Shown: positions 23,290 to 35,264, counted from the stretch's first letter. The stretch: DNA of 64,000 bases from Tetrastigma voinierianum (GCA_016808115.1 JAEQBH010004556.1:1-64000); one strand, 5' to 3'. Notes: a model not told the origin generated them from the letters alone. Numbers and translations are program-made.

Positions 23290-26200
23290 TGTAATGACGG
23301 TACCAAATAATACAAGTTTGAAGCGGCGTTTGACGAGTGTGATTAAGTTTGACCCGAGTTATTAGGTTTGACCAACACTTAGTGGGTTGACGAAGTTGAC
23401 TTTTCGAGAATAAATAATAATTTTGGGTTGACTAAGGCACCATTTCCCTGGAAGGCCTCGTCGTCACGAGTTCATAGGCGGGCGGAGCGTCACGGTCAGG
23501 CTTATGGATAAAAAAGTTCTGTATTAGAAGTTGATAGTAGCGCTTTATCGGTGTCGATTTACGTCTTGGATTTTTACGTAAGCCTGAATTTTATATAAAC
23601 ATAGTTTGGGATTCAGGTAAACCCTAGCCCCGAGACACTCTTTGAGCTCAAAGCCACAGGAGGCTCAATAGAAGGTAAATTGGGCCTTTGTTGGTGCGGC
23701 CGTGAGAGGTCGGACGAGGCAAAGACACTGCCGTAGGCCACCGGCGACACGTGCCGGCCTAGGAAGTGAGCAACATCAGAGCGATCCGTAGGTGGAATTT
23801 CGTGACGCCTTCGGGCGAAATCTGGGGATCGGCGTGAAGCGGTCCGCAAATGAATACCGGAAAATTTGTGATTTTGGCCATTTTGATATACAGCAGCTCA
23901 TTTCAGCCATTTTGGGCCCTGAGCTCATTTCGTAGTCCTTTTTGCAGATTCCACAACGTTTGAGTTACAACTGAATCGTAGGAAGGTTAGATCGGGTTCA
24001 GGCCACCACAGTATTGTTGGACCAAGGTAATGGTACCAATGAGTTCACGGTCTCTTGGGCTTTCCATTGATATGTGGTTTATAGAAATTTTGGGTGTCGT
24101 TGGTTAGTTTTCCATTTTAGGTTGTTTCGAATTGTGCGAAATGTCAGGTGAAATAGAGTACAATTGGTCAAATTTGGAAAAATTAGAGTTGTATTAGTAG
24201 AGTGGGATGTTTAGGAATTATTGGGCCAGTTCAATTTGAGAAATTAAGCTCCCGGGTAGAAAAGCCCGATTTGGGTATCGGGCATAGAGACTGCTTGTGT
24301 AATGTGGGCTTATCGGAGTTCAATTAGGATAATCTCATAGTTCTAAATATTGTTCTAAGAGCTTGTAGGGATATTCAATATGCGTTGGTTCAATTATTGG
24401 AGCTAAATGGTATTTATTTTATATTACAGGCACTACCGGCCAGGAAACGTCATATTTGAAGAATGAGATGATCATGGTACATGAATGATTTATATGTTTT
24501 TTTTAAAAAAAAAATACTTTGGGGTATTATTACGATATATATTGTGGTTTGTTATTTCATATATACTGTTTTGATCAAATGGTTGGTTGCATATAAATGT
24601 GGTTATCGGTCTTATATAAAACAAGTTATCATTTCATGTGAATTTTATCAACATTTTCACTTTGTTTGGAAATTGTCTTGGTTTCTTGGATGATTATATT
24701 GAATTGTTTAGATATTTTGGAGCCGCGTCAGGTGGGTTTTAACTCCTTTGAGAAATTGTGTTTATAAAAATGGATCCAAATATATGTGTCCCAATAAATG
24801 GTTAAGGAATAGATCATTGGTGTATTCAGAATTTCAACATGATTGAAGCTAAAGTCTTGATGTAGTTGATTGAGTTGTGGAAAGTAAAGTTCATAAATTC
24901 TTAACTACAAGATCACGGAGGCGTTGGGAAAGGCACACATGAGTAAGGACATTGAGTTGGAGAGTTATAAGGTGATGTACCATATTAATGCCGGATATTG
25001 GAGTTCATTGATTATATTGCTTAGTCACGTTCAGGATTTGAAGTGCCGTGAGGTTGGTTTTTATCGGCCCAGCGATCGTCTCTTAATTCTGACCCAGTGA
25101 GGTCGGGTTTACCAGACGATTTATTAGTTGCCACGTGTCGTGTGGTCGGTTTGACCCGACGGTTTATTTAGTTGCCCGCGTTCTTAGTGGTCGGTTTGAC
25201 CGACCGGTTTATTGGTGCCACGTTGCGTGAAATTCCGGTTGACGACGGTTTGGTATTACGGGTTTTTACCCGCGGTGGCGTGAAGTCGGTTTGACCGACG
25301 GTTTGGTATTTGGGTTTTCTGCGGTGGCGTGAGGTCGGTTTGACCGAAGCGGTTTGGTGATGCGGGTTTTGCCCGCGGTGGCGTGAGGTTGGTTTAAGTC
25401 AGCGGTTATATGTTATTCCACGGTAGTGGTCGGGTTTGCAAACGGTTTAAGTGGATATATGGTATGAGATGCGATGTTATTAGTTCTTGGCGATTATTAG
25501 TGGTCGGTTTGATATGATTTATTTAGTTGCCACGGTGTAGTGAGGTCGGGTTTGCAGACGGTTTATGTCTGGTTTTGCCATGGTGGCGTGAGGTCGGTTC
25601 TGGAAGCGGTTTTAAGGATGGGTTACATGATCACGATTACATCCGTTGGTTTATGGTATGGTATCTCGTTGGTGTTTAGGGTATGGTACATCGTTGGTGT
25701 ATATGGTATGGTACATAGTTACGAGGGGATTTTGGTGATTACATTGTTGGTTCACGAGTAAGACGTAACCTTTTGATAGTTATGATTATTATATTTTCCA
25801 TGATTAATTGTACAACATGATGTTTATATGTTTTATGCATCAATTCATATGTGATGAATGGTCGGGTTATAAGGTTCTTGATAATGAAGTCCCGATAAGT
25901 GCGAGCATGAATTTCTTATTGTTGGGTTTAGTAAAAGTTGGGTTTGTGAAATGTTTGTTAAACGGGAACATTACAAAAAGTGGACGTGGTCTTGAGAGAA
26001 GAATTTTAAACAATAAAACATTATTTTCCATATAAATTAATAATACCGCTCATTGAGATTTATTACTCACGTTTTATTGTTTTAAATACGTTCCATGGGT
26101 CAGGAATGGTTCGTAGAGCTTACCTCGCACGAACTTCGACACTTGGATTGGATTCTGCTGACCGGTGTGAGTACTTTACCCTTACCCCATCTTTAGTCTT

Positions 26201-26499
26201 AGATTGTTGAACCTATTTGTTTTTATCTTGTAATCTAAGTGTGAGCCTCTTAGAATGCTCGACATTGTAGTATTAAGCTCACATTGAGTCCCTTTTATGT
26301 ATGTTGTGGTTATGACTACCCTTGGATAAATTCGGTCGGTGGATTTATCTATATATATTTAGAGGTATTATAATGCTTGCATGTATTTACTTCTCTTTTA
26401 GGGTGGAAATTTTTGTGCGATTCACTGAGATTGTCTGATGGGACTCCTTGGCGAAGTTCCCAGGGGTACCACAGGAAGGAGTATCGAGTCGGGTCTGTC
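23290..26499. mobile_element. LTR-like block nested in the gypsy LTR (putative solo LTR)
   Basis: It interrupts the right LTR. It starts TGTAATGACGG, and AAATA occurs at both edges (23285-23289 and 26500-26504). No coding domain. Near 26050 the string ctcattgagatttattactcac is similar to one at 32807 in the other LTR-like block, suggesting related LTR families. It contains a minisatellite (25090-25620). A solo LTR is the simplest reading, but the end TC(A) is imperfect. Confidence 0.5.
25090..25620. repeat. Degenerate minisatellite, 45-55-bp period
   Basis: ggtcggtttgac or close variants occur at about 25144, 25189, 25235, 25284, 25332 and 25387. They are separated by ggtttatt/ggtttggt and gcggtggcgtga spacers, with further decayed units to about 25620. 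The array is GC- and TpG-rich compared with its surroundings. Confidence 0.8.
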
Positions 26500-28170
26500 A
26501 AATACATAAATCATGGTCACACATTACATATTATCAAGAAACATTGGTGGTCTCTAAGAAGAGCGAATCTTCACCGGAGAACACCCATTACTGAAAAATG
26601 TTCTCGACGGGGTGAAACTCATAGCCTGATAGTGGAATCATTTGCACAAATGGGTTTCTTATGAATGCGTATCACGTGCTCCAAAAATAAACACACATTT
26701 AAGCAAATATAGTGAGTCTACTTGAATGTCTACATGATCACCTAGTAATCACGAGTCCTGCAGGCTAAAGTCACACTTACTTTAAGCCATGTGAAAATAA
26801 TCATTTCAAAACAAAACTTTGTTGTTCTTGAAAATATACTGAGTATTCGGTGAAAGTATGGAATGATACCCTCAGGAGTGAATTGGTTTGGTGAGCTTTA
26901 GAAGCAGGTCATGGTTCTCATCCAGATAAAATCACGTTGTGTCTATGGGTCTCGGAATATCGTCGCGTGAAATTCCTTTACTTGAAAGCCATGTCACGTT
27001 TTACAAAACCATGTCATACTCACTCTAACTAGGTTACCAGTTGCATATGAAAATGCATTATGTCATTTTGTCGTGAATCGCATGTAAATATATAAAAATG
27101 CATATATTTACAAAGCGTTGGTCGCCTGATCATGTCATGCTTCAGATTCTCATTTCATACATTAAAGGTAGCTCACTTGGGCTAATGATCAAACTCTGAC
27201 GGTGGCTTAGATCATTTCGATGAAACACATTTTACCGCAAATGTATTTTGGTCACTATTCCTGAGCAGTAAAACCACAGGGTTTACGGTTCGTCGCTCAT
27301 CAATTCATTGGTTCGCTTTTGTGAGCCGCATTTCACGGCCATTCCCACGCCTCATCCAAACCAATACATGATTAGATCTGAAATTTCAAGATTTAACAAC
27401 CCAAATCGGTCATAGCGATCCACGGCTGCTCCATTTGGTGTTCCAAAATTATATCAATTCGATTCACGAGTTTGGGGCCAGGTGGCTGGCCGCGCGGCGC
27501 AAATTCAGCTCAAACATCGACAAAGTAGCAAGAAGAAGCCGAAACCAAGTGCGGAGCCCACACCTCACCCAATTTGTCGAGAAACTTTCAGCCAAAGCCA
27601 GGATCACGTGTTGTCCTCATTAAGAACTGACCTTTCCTTCTTATCTTGAAGGAATCCGACGGTTGGATCACCTGTGATTTTAGAGAGAAGGCACGCTGCT
27701 ACCATAAAATATCGAAACCTAGCCTCTGCAATTCGTTTGCCACTCTGCATTTGGTCTCTTTTGTCTTCAAATTTGAGAAGACAATCTTGTAGCTCTTTTG
27801 TCTTCGATTTAACAAATTCTAAAATCCCTTATGTCAACCTGCTTGGATTTTGACTTTTCGACCGATGGCGTGCGTATCGTAATGTCGGCGTGGGTCCTGC
27901 GAGGCTGAGTTAGGTGCGAATTGGGCGACCGCGGGCACATACCGTGTGCCACTCCAAAAAATGCGCCCGAGTGTCAGCCGATCTTCGTTTCGCCGAAGCG
28001 TGTAAATTCATTTGTCTTAGAATTCGACGAAGTCGCGTGGTAAGTAGATTTCGAGACGATTACGACGCGAAGTCCGTTTCGTCATTCGAGATCTAGAAAA
28101 ATTTTGAATTTTTACCGAAATTACGATTTTGCCATTTTTTCAGAAAATTAGAATTTTCTGGAGTCTCACA

Positions 28171-28630
28171 AATGCACCATCAATATTCCAAAGAAATATG
28201 AATAATATATTTAGAGATAATGATTCATTTGTAGCATTATACATAGATGATATACTTGTTTTTAGCAAAAATAAGAAAAAACATATAGGACATCTCCAAA
28301 TAGTTTTAAAAAAGTTTGAAGAACATGGTGTTATAATTAGTAAAAGTAAAAATGCAACTATTTCCAACGTACTATAAATTTTTAGGGGTAATAATATGAA
28401 GCTTGGTAAATATTATGCAATAGCATATTAAGAAAATTCTAACATTTCTTCGATAAAATAGAAGAAACAAAATAATTACAAAAATTTCTAGGATTATTAA
28501 ATTATCTTTAGACCTTTTATGTAAAATCTAAGTAAATTGCAAGCCCTGTTTAGTAAATTAGAGTAAGAATGAAAATATTTTAGCAAAAGATATTAAGCTA
28601 GTAAAAATCTCAAAGACCTAGTCACAAAAT
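28171..28630 (+). pseudogene. Endogenous pararetrovirus reverse transcriptase, C-terminal part
   Basis: Reading resumes at 28171 with NAPSIFQRNMNNIF and the catalytic YIDDILVF at 28240-28263, then HLQIVLKKFEEHGV. The blocks are those of the palm and connection of a pararetroviral RT. Frame breaks follow near 28375. This is the other half of the gene ending at 18867. Confidence 0.88.
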
Positions 28631-29066
28631 TACCACCACTAGAACTACCATTAATAAATGATTACTTAATAATTGAAATAGATGGATGTAGTTTAGGATG
28701 AGGAGCAGTATTATTAGCGAAACCCTATAAGTATTCAACCAAAAATACATAAATTTTTTTTGTAAATATAGTAGTGGAAAATACAAAGAAAAGGGTAATA
28801 TAAGTAGCACATATGCATAAGTATTAGTCATAACATATGTCATAGACTTTAGAATATTAATAATTTCTAAAAAATAAATTTTGATCGAGAACAAGCTGTG
28901 AAGCAATGATAGCTTTACAAACTAAGAATGGAAAAAAGATATTCTCAAAGGGAGATGGTTAAATTTCACGCAAAAGGATAATTAATACAGGTGTAAAAAT
29001 AGAAATAGAACATATCAAAGAAAAAGATAACAACCTAGCAGATTCACTAAGCAGACTAATAATTTA
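28631..29066 (+). pseudogene. Endogenous pararetrovirus RNase H
   Basis: IIEIDGCSLG near 28671-28700 carries the first catalytic aspartate of RNase H in pararetroviruses. NLADSLSRLII followed by TAA at about 29032-29066 matches the domain's end. The middle is broken by stops. It degrades the RNA strand during reverse transcription in the live family. Confidence 0.75.
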
Positions 29067-29089
29067 ATTTTATGTCATAGATGAACATG

Positions 29090-29626
29090 CAGATAACTAG
29101 GATCATTCCAATTTATTCCAGTAAAGATCAAGAAAAGGTATTTACCTTCGGAAAGAATTCTCTTTAGGTATATCCTAGAAGTAATATAACTTTTAATCTT
29201 TTACCTCATTAAGAATTAGGCGAAGAACAAAAATGTATTATAGATAACTTTTGAATTAGTTTCAGCTAGATTTTCAATAACCAGACTAATAAGAGTTTAG
29301 ATAGAAAATATTTTATTACTTGCTTAAACTGCTTATCAGAATATTTTAACAAAAAGAATAATGGTAATGTCAATTTTAGGTCTTATGTTATCTACCAAGG
29401 TCATAAAACATGTATATTTAAAACATAGGAAGAAGTCTTTTCTTATATTTCAAATCAACCTAGATCATTTTTCAAAGGATTTTATAATCAAACTTAGGCT
29501 TTAGACCAATGTAAAACAAATTTAGGAAGTAATTATTTTAAAACCCCAACCTGATTGAATGTTATAATAATAGTTTTGAATTGATTAGAGGTCCAATGAT
29601 AGAAACGAGGGTATATTAGAATTTAG
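29090..29626 (+). pseudogene. Endogenous pararetrovirus viroplasmin-type protein, first part
   Basis: After the RNase H stop a separate frame series includes SYVIYQGHKTCIFKT, EEVFSYI and SFFKGFYNQT at about 29380-29500. These fit the viroplasmin (Cauli_VI) fold found in the inclusion-body/translation-transactivator proteins of several Caulimoviridae genera and in RNase H1. The reading is cut near 29626 by an LTR-like block and appears to continue at about 33316. Confidence 0.65.
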
Positions 29627-32600
29627 AACGCTCCAGACGTCATTTGGGCATAAAGTAAAACTTTTCGAAAATTTTCACCGAATTCCCTAAGGAATAGTGA
29701 TTTTTCTTATTATATCCGGATGGAGGGGTTTTGCGAAGAAATTTTAGAAATTTCGGTTCTATGACTTTGAGCCCGATATTTAGAAGAGATTAGGAGATTT
29801 AAGTGAATAGTGATTCCGATTTGAAATTCAGACTGTTTGATATTTTTGGAAGTGGAAAAATACGAAAATGTCAGGAAATAATCGTAGTCTATGGCCAGAA
29901 AGCGGGTGAAGCGGAGTGAAGCGAATCCGTTGGATGGTTCAGGAGGCGATCGAGCGTGGTCGGGATAATAATCTGGTAATATGGGATTTACAATTTTAAT
30001 GATTTTAAATCACGATTTGGTGATTTGGAGAACTGGGAATCATTGTGAAGGATTTAATTAGAATGTTCAGCTGGTCGATGAGAAGTTTGAAGCGGTAGAA
30101 TATTTTGACATTTAATCGGTATAAAGCGTATAAGGTGAAGCGGATAAAATCTGTATAATGGAGATATTTTCTGTGAGCAAATGAAATCTTCTTGTGTTTA
30201 GTTATGATTTAAAATATCGTGAGAATGGACCCGATATGAAGTGCTTGCAGGCACAGAGCGATCAAATTTTTTAGGGCTAAGTTAGGGTTAATGACTCATG
30301 AGAATGGGCCAGAGTAAGGATTAACTGGTTGAAGCGATTTTGGAAGTTGATTTACTTGATATGAGTGTTTGAGGAGCCCAAGTGTAATTATGCATGGATA
30401 TGAGTCGAAAATCAAAGTAGAGATGGTAGTAATAGAAATAGCAAGAGTTTATGCGGAAATCTTGAAATGGAGGAGTAGCTTATAATTAAGTGAAACATGG
30501 GAGGCCCATGAATGTGAGGAGACAAACAAAACTAAATTCATTTGGTCTCTCAAAAGTTAAAGCGTCGTATGGAGGGAGAAAAGGAAGAAGAGAGAGGAAG
30601 AAGGAAGAAGAGGAAGGAGAAGAAGGAGAAAAACAGTATGTTTTTTTGTATGGAATCAAGTGTCTTTTGGATGTACAGAGGTTATTGATTTTGATTGCTA
30701 GAGGTTTTTCTACTTGGAGATTGGTTTTGTTCCAAACCCTAGGGTTTTTAGTTGAAGGTCACGCAAACCACTTGATTTGTTGAGTTTTGTGGATAAAATA
30801 CGATTGGGGTATTTAAGGTTGAATCATGATAAATTTGATAGAAATTGAGAAATAAATGGATTAGGTTAGGGTTTGAAAAATCAAGTGAGTGAATGGTTAG
30901 GGTTTGATGTTGAAAAGAATTGGTTAGGGTTGTAAATTGAGGTATAATGTATTGGAATTGGTTAGAAAAGAAAAAGGTTTGAATTGAGGGCATTAAGATC
31001 ATGTTGTAAGTAAGGGAATGCTGTCAAAATTTTTGCTAAAATACTGTTTTTATTTGGCTATAGATTAAGTTAGAATCATCAAATGAATTGATTTCCATTG
31101 GTAAAGAATATAAGAGATAGGGATAACAATGTATAGAGAGGGACGAGAGCAAATTGTATTTCACAAGGCTCCCAGTACGGACTGAAAGATGACTCATTAG
31201 TAGCTCGCTGATTTTGCTCTGTTTTGGATATGGTTGTAGTGTTTGTAGTATAGAGTGGGTTTCACTCATCCAAGTGAGTGATTCAAAATTCTGAGTAAAA
31301 TAGGCTTACAGGAAAAATTTATCTGAAGAAGTTAAGTACAAATTGTAATCCCAAAGTACCCATAAGAATTTGTCAAAGTGGGCGTAATGCGAGATTCTGT
31401 TATGTAAATTGAGTCATCTAGATGTAAAATACAATAACTTGAGTTTTGGTGATCGAGTGGGTGATTCAATTGGAGAAGAAACATTAGAACCATAGCTTCA
31501 AATGAGTAAAGAAACCATTTCAATTTATGGAGTTAGATCCCATAAATCAAGGATAACAGTAGGTGATTCGGGGAGTTAACGAGTTAGTAACGTCTTTGCT
31601 TGTGTTATGTGGTTGAGGAGCTTTAGAAGGAATTTTAAGTTGAAAATTTAAAGAGATGTCATTGGATATATAAGGACTGATGCAGAGTTTAAATAAAATT
31701 TTGAAGAATGTTTGAATAATTTTTGAGTTATAAAGTGCATAAAGTATTGTTGGAAAAGGTTGGCCAAAATGAGTGGGTTTAGTCTTAAGGAGTAATTTAT
31801 TCGTTTACGAACTTTAAATGAATGTGTATGGTGGATTCAATGGAGGATTAATGTATGGTTGTGGTTTTCTTGAAAAGGTGAAATGGATTATCGGACGGGG
31901 AAGGAAGCGGGATCAGTGGTGAACGGTGAGTGTAAAATGATGTTTGCAAATTGAGTTTAAAAGTGAAACGATTTTGATGTTAAAATGAAAAGTTTAATGT
32001 AAATGTTTATATTGCCTAAATGAAAAGTTTTGATGTAAATAAGAAAAATTTAATGTACATGTTTATCTTGTCGATATATATATTTATACTAATTAATATA
32101 TGTATGCATATGTTAAGGTATTATGAAAAGTTTAAAAATGTGTAAAAAGAATGCGTATATATTTGTATATATATATATGAGTTTTTCATGATAAAGTAAA
32201 GGATTTAAATGAATTTATAAATGTATTTTGATAAATGTTTCTTGATGGATTACCCAACCCCATATAGTTATAGTGATATCGTAGAAGTACCTTAAGCGTG
32301 TAAGGATTTAGAGGTAAAGTTATAGGTTACTAAGCGAGGAGGGAATTAGGGTGTCTAGAAAAAATATCCTTACACGTGATAAAGTCTTTATGGCCCGGAA
32401 CCTATCTGAAGCGAGTTCTTGTGGCCCGTAGTGGTTATGGCCCGGAATATTATTTATCCCCTCACCGTCAGTCACCGAAGCGTTCGGTGTGTTTATCCCC
32501 CTGGGTTCCATCAGAAAGAAAGAAAGAAAGAAAGAAAGTTTGAGGCATAAATGTTTAAGGCATAAATGGATTTTAATTGTATAAGGATTTATTATAAAGA

Positions 32601-33315
32601 AAGAAAGAAAGAAAGAAAGTAAAGTTTGAGGCATAAATGTTTAAGGCATAAATGGATTTTAATTGTATAAGTATTTATTATAAAGAAAGAAATAAAGAAA
32701 GAAAGTTTGAGGCATAAATGTTTAAGGCATAAATTGATTTTAATTGTATAAGTATGTATTATTTTGATATATCTTTTGAAAATGTTATCTTAATGAAAAT
32801 GTACGGCTCATTGAGACTCTTTTATTACCCACATTTCTTGTCATATGTTTCAACGTTTTCGGGCCGAAGACAGTCTTGTAGGTAAGTCTCTCTGCGATGG
32901 TCGAAAGTATCAGGAGGCAGCGCGTAATTTGCGTTGTATAAATAGTTTACATATTTTATATGTCGAATAGTTTGTCATGTATATATGCATATATGGATAT
33001 ATTTTGAAAGGAACTACTTAGGCGGTCGGTTTAAGTGATTTCAATACGGAAATTTTTGATAAAAATGTGCATGGAATTGAAGAAGTTTTAAATGTTTTGA
33101 TGATTGAAATGAATAAATGTATATGGTATGCTCTTGTGTTGATTGAGTTGTGGACGAGGAGTCTAAGCAGGTGAAAAGTGGAAGATTAGAAGTGTTTTGA
33201 AATGCTTTATCGGGTTTGTAAATTTGGGAAAGTCAGAAACGGAAGCTACGCGTTTACACGAAATCTAGGAGTTTGAAAAAAAGAAAGAAAAGAAAAATTT
33301 ACCACTTAAACCGCA
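29627..33315. mobile_element. LTR-like insertion splitting the viral last gene
   Basis: A 3.7-kb block with no coding domain, starting near tagaacgctccagac and ending ttaaaccgca. Viral reading lies on both sides. It includes cggctcattgagact...ttattacccac near 32805, resembling the block at 26045. Probably a solo LTR of a gypsy-type family. No clean target duplication is visible, so both edges are accurate only to about 10-20 bp. Confidence 0.5.
32505..32760. repeat. GAAA microsatellite plus three 80-86-bp tandem units
   Basis: Each unit has a GAAA run, then tttgaggcataaatgtttaa, ggcataaat(g/t)gattttaa and a tattat end. tttgag starts at 32539, 32625 and 32705, giving periods of 86 and 80 bp. 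Confidence 0.9.
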
Positions 33316-33720
33316 TTATTTTCTAAAGATATGTTAAGGATTGTAAAGGGGTTAGCTCCATGGATTTTATTTGATGGTTTTGAGGAAAAGTTTACATGTC
33401 AATTTGGAGTGCAGGGAGGTCCACCGAGGTTCGTGAGGTTAATCACGGTCGAAGTCCTTGATTATTTTATTAGCCAGTGGACCAAACAATTTTTAAATCG
33501 TATTGGCCAAGCCTTATTTAAGCCAGAGTAGAGCCCAATGCGATAGTTAAACCAAAACTTTAGATTTAACCTGTGATTTTCCTCATATTTTTCCTCGACT
33601 CCAATCAGAGACCATTTACTTTGAGAAGAATTAGAAATTTTAAGGAAAAATATGATAGTCTCAGAACAAGACTATTTAGCTATGAAAGCTATGTGAAGAT
33701 AAGATAAGCGAGAAATAGAT
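33316..33720 (+). pseudogene. Endogenous pararetrovirus viroplasmin-type protein, last part
   Basis: An open stretch at 33331-33531 encodes APWILFDGFEEKFTCQFGVQ and YFISQWTKQFLNRIG. Further on, LRKNMIVSEQDYLAM (about 33640-33685) suggests a coiled coil. Position after the viroplasmin fold and before the intergenic region fits the C-terminal part of a transactivator-like protein. The assignment is by position more than by motif. Confidence 0.5.
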
Positions 33721-34520
33721 ATAAATTAAAAATACGACTTTTGAAAGAAAGAAATTCAAAAATACAGAACATCTGAATAATTTTTTGATTTTAGAAAACC
33801 AATATGATCTTGGAACGATATCGAAGATAGAACCTAATTCGCAGGTCGAGTTTAAAAAAGTGTTAGACTAGTTAATTTGAGTCAAATTAATGAACTGATC
33901 AGAACAAACGATGGTAGTGAAGCAACGTAATCGAATTTATGGGTGAGGTTTTCCCAAAAAAACCTTAGTCGATTAACCGCAGCCAATTAGTGAAAATCGT
34001 GAAGGATTTATCACGAAAAGAAACTGATAAAAAGCCCGAGATCCATTGAAGATAAGGATGTTTTGAGTAACTTTTATAAAGATCTTTACAGCAGATTTGG
34101 CGAGGAGTAGGAAAAATCGGCCAAAGTATGGGAAAAAACATAAGCCCGACCCAGCGAGAAGCGGTTGTATGGAAGAGACTTAAAATAAGGCGACAGACTT
34201 TTTAGTGAGATTTGACAAGAAAAGCGAGAGCCCCTGACTATATAAGAGATGACTAAGATTGAAGGGCTATTTGTTTTATTTTAATTTTCATCATCTTACG
34301 ATAAGATCAGCTAGTATGAATAATCTGACCAATCCATTATTAATATGTCTTATCGAAAGAGCTTGGTAAATATCAATTTCCACTTTGTCCTTATCACTGT
34401 AAAGGAAAAGGTTTGAAGTTTTGGTTTGTGATGGGACTGATGAGCACCAGGAATCAAATTCTTTAATCTATCGTTATCATTTATCACTTATCAGATGATC
34501 CACGGTTTTCTTTCTTTTAC
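33721..34520 (+). other. Viral 3' coding end and intergenic region
   Basis: Broken frames, then AT-rich sequence with ttatcact and ttatcagat motifs just ahead of the TATA box (34468-34500). This is the expected place of the upstream enhancer of a pararetroviral promoter. No gene recognised. Confidence 0.45.
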
Positions 34521-34524
34521 TCTA

Positions 34525-34532
34525 TATATAAA
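34525..34532 (+). promoter_or_regulatory. Viral promoter TATA box
   Basis: TATATAAA in the context ctctatatataaaggggctc, about 700 bp upstream of the terminal PBS-like site. This matches the arrangement of the pregenomic RNA promoter in Caulimoviridae, with initiation expected about 30 bp downstream. The next downstream coding region is the kelch-like gene at 35265. Confidence 0.65.
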
Positions 34533-34559
34533 GGGGCTCTTACATGTAAGATATATCTC

Positions 34560-35245
34560 AAACCTCTCATACGAGCCCTCTTTTTCCTACCCTGGCTATA
34601 CATTTGTGATGTATTAGAAGAACTTTTATCGTAAGGCTTTTCGAGGAAGCTTACTTTCGAGTTTTCTTATATTGTATAAATGTGTGTTTTTATCGAATGA
34701 AACATTTAATATTTCTCTGCTTATAACTTATTTATTTATATGTTTAATTCTTAATTGTTTTAAACTTTATGGGACATCCTGAAAGGGGTTTTCTCTCAAA
34801 ATCTTATGACCTAAAAAATATTTTATATTTTACTATGGTATATAAATTTGGAAAATCACAGATGTATCCGCTTTGGGAGAAGCTAGGATATGAGATCCAC
34901 CTAGGATTAAACATTATAATCACACGTACCGTTATTTTAATTTTTACGATTAATGAATTTTAGCCATGTATAATTATGGTCGCGCGTATCTTTGATATTT
35001 CTTTATTATGTCGAATTCGTCTAAATTAATTATTTATAACTTTTTTTAGTATTAGAGAATCGTGATTATCTTTGCATGATATTTAATTAGTCCAAAGACT
35101 TTATAAATTATTGTAAAAAAAAAAAAAAGAAAAAAAAAGTCATATGGAGTAAGGAAAATCTAATTAGGACTTACAAAACTTTTCAATCTCACTTTCTCAT
35201 CCCTTTAACCAAATATTATATTAGGGTATAGAACCTTAATTACAA
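34560..35245 (+). repeat. Viral leader, terminal second copy, with decayed PBS
   Basis: Homologous to 12865-13500. Blocks include ttaattgttttaaacttta, ctgaaaggggttt, cctaaaaaatattttatatt, ctttgggagaagct, a broken poly-A run and gtcatatg-gagtaaggaaaa. It ends with gggtatagaacctta at about 35223-35238, matching the primer-binding region at 13489-13505 with changes. It contains short upstream frames such as 34769-34963, typical of pararetroviral leaders. Confidence 0.8.
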
Positions 35246-35264
35246 GAGGAAGCAGAAGGCGGAG

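Larger units (their letters stand above)
18868..28170 (-). mobile_element. Ty3/gypsy-type LTR element, no coding domains, inserted in viral RT
   Basis: LTRs at 18868-20754 and 23066-28170 (the latter split by a nested insert) share many blocks, including ttctcttaatacaaat, atttagagagaaggcacac-type strings, aaatttcaagatttaacaac and ggagtctcaca. PBS and PPT positions show minus orientation. The 2.3-kb internal region has no gag or pol domain I can recognise, so it is a non-autonomous, LARD-like element or a heavily deleted copy. Flanks read aatct before and aat after, compatible with a damaged 5-bp duplication. Family assignment as gypsy rests on LTR style and is tentative. Confidence 0.75.
23066..28170 (-). 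repeat. Gypsy 5' LTR (right copy), split by a nested insertion
   Basis: 23066-23289 matches the first about 220 bp of the left LTR (gcggaaaatctat, tctcgtatc, aatctatatc, tggttcaag, cttaatacaaat). 26500-28170 matches the rest, ending ggagtctcaca. Between them lies an unrelated 3.2-kb block. Confidence 0.75.

Noticed and set aside
23613..23849. 78-codon minus frame
   Set aside because: Inside an LTR-like block; serine/proline/arginine-rich chance frame without a domain.
25090..25620. CRISPR-like spacing of repeats
   Set aside because: Units are degenerate, spacers are also similar to each other, and the context is a plant LTR; it is a minisatellite.
30490..30783. 97-codon plus frame with a charged stretch
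   Set aside because: The charged run is a purine-rich low-complexity tract (gaagaag-type) inside the LTR-like block.
32320..32634. 104-codon minus-strand frame
   Set aside because: Overlaps the GAAA microsatellite and an LTR-like block; no domain.
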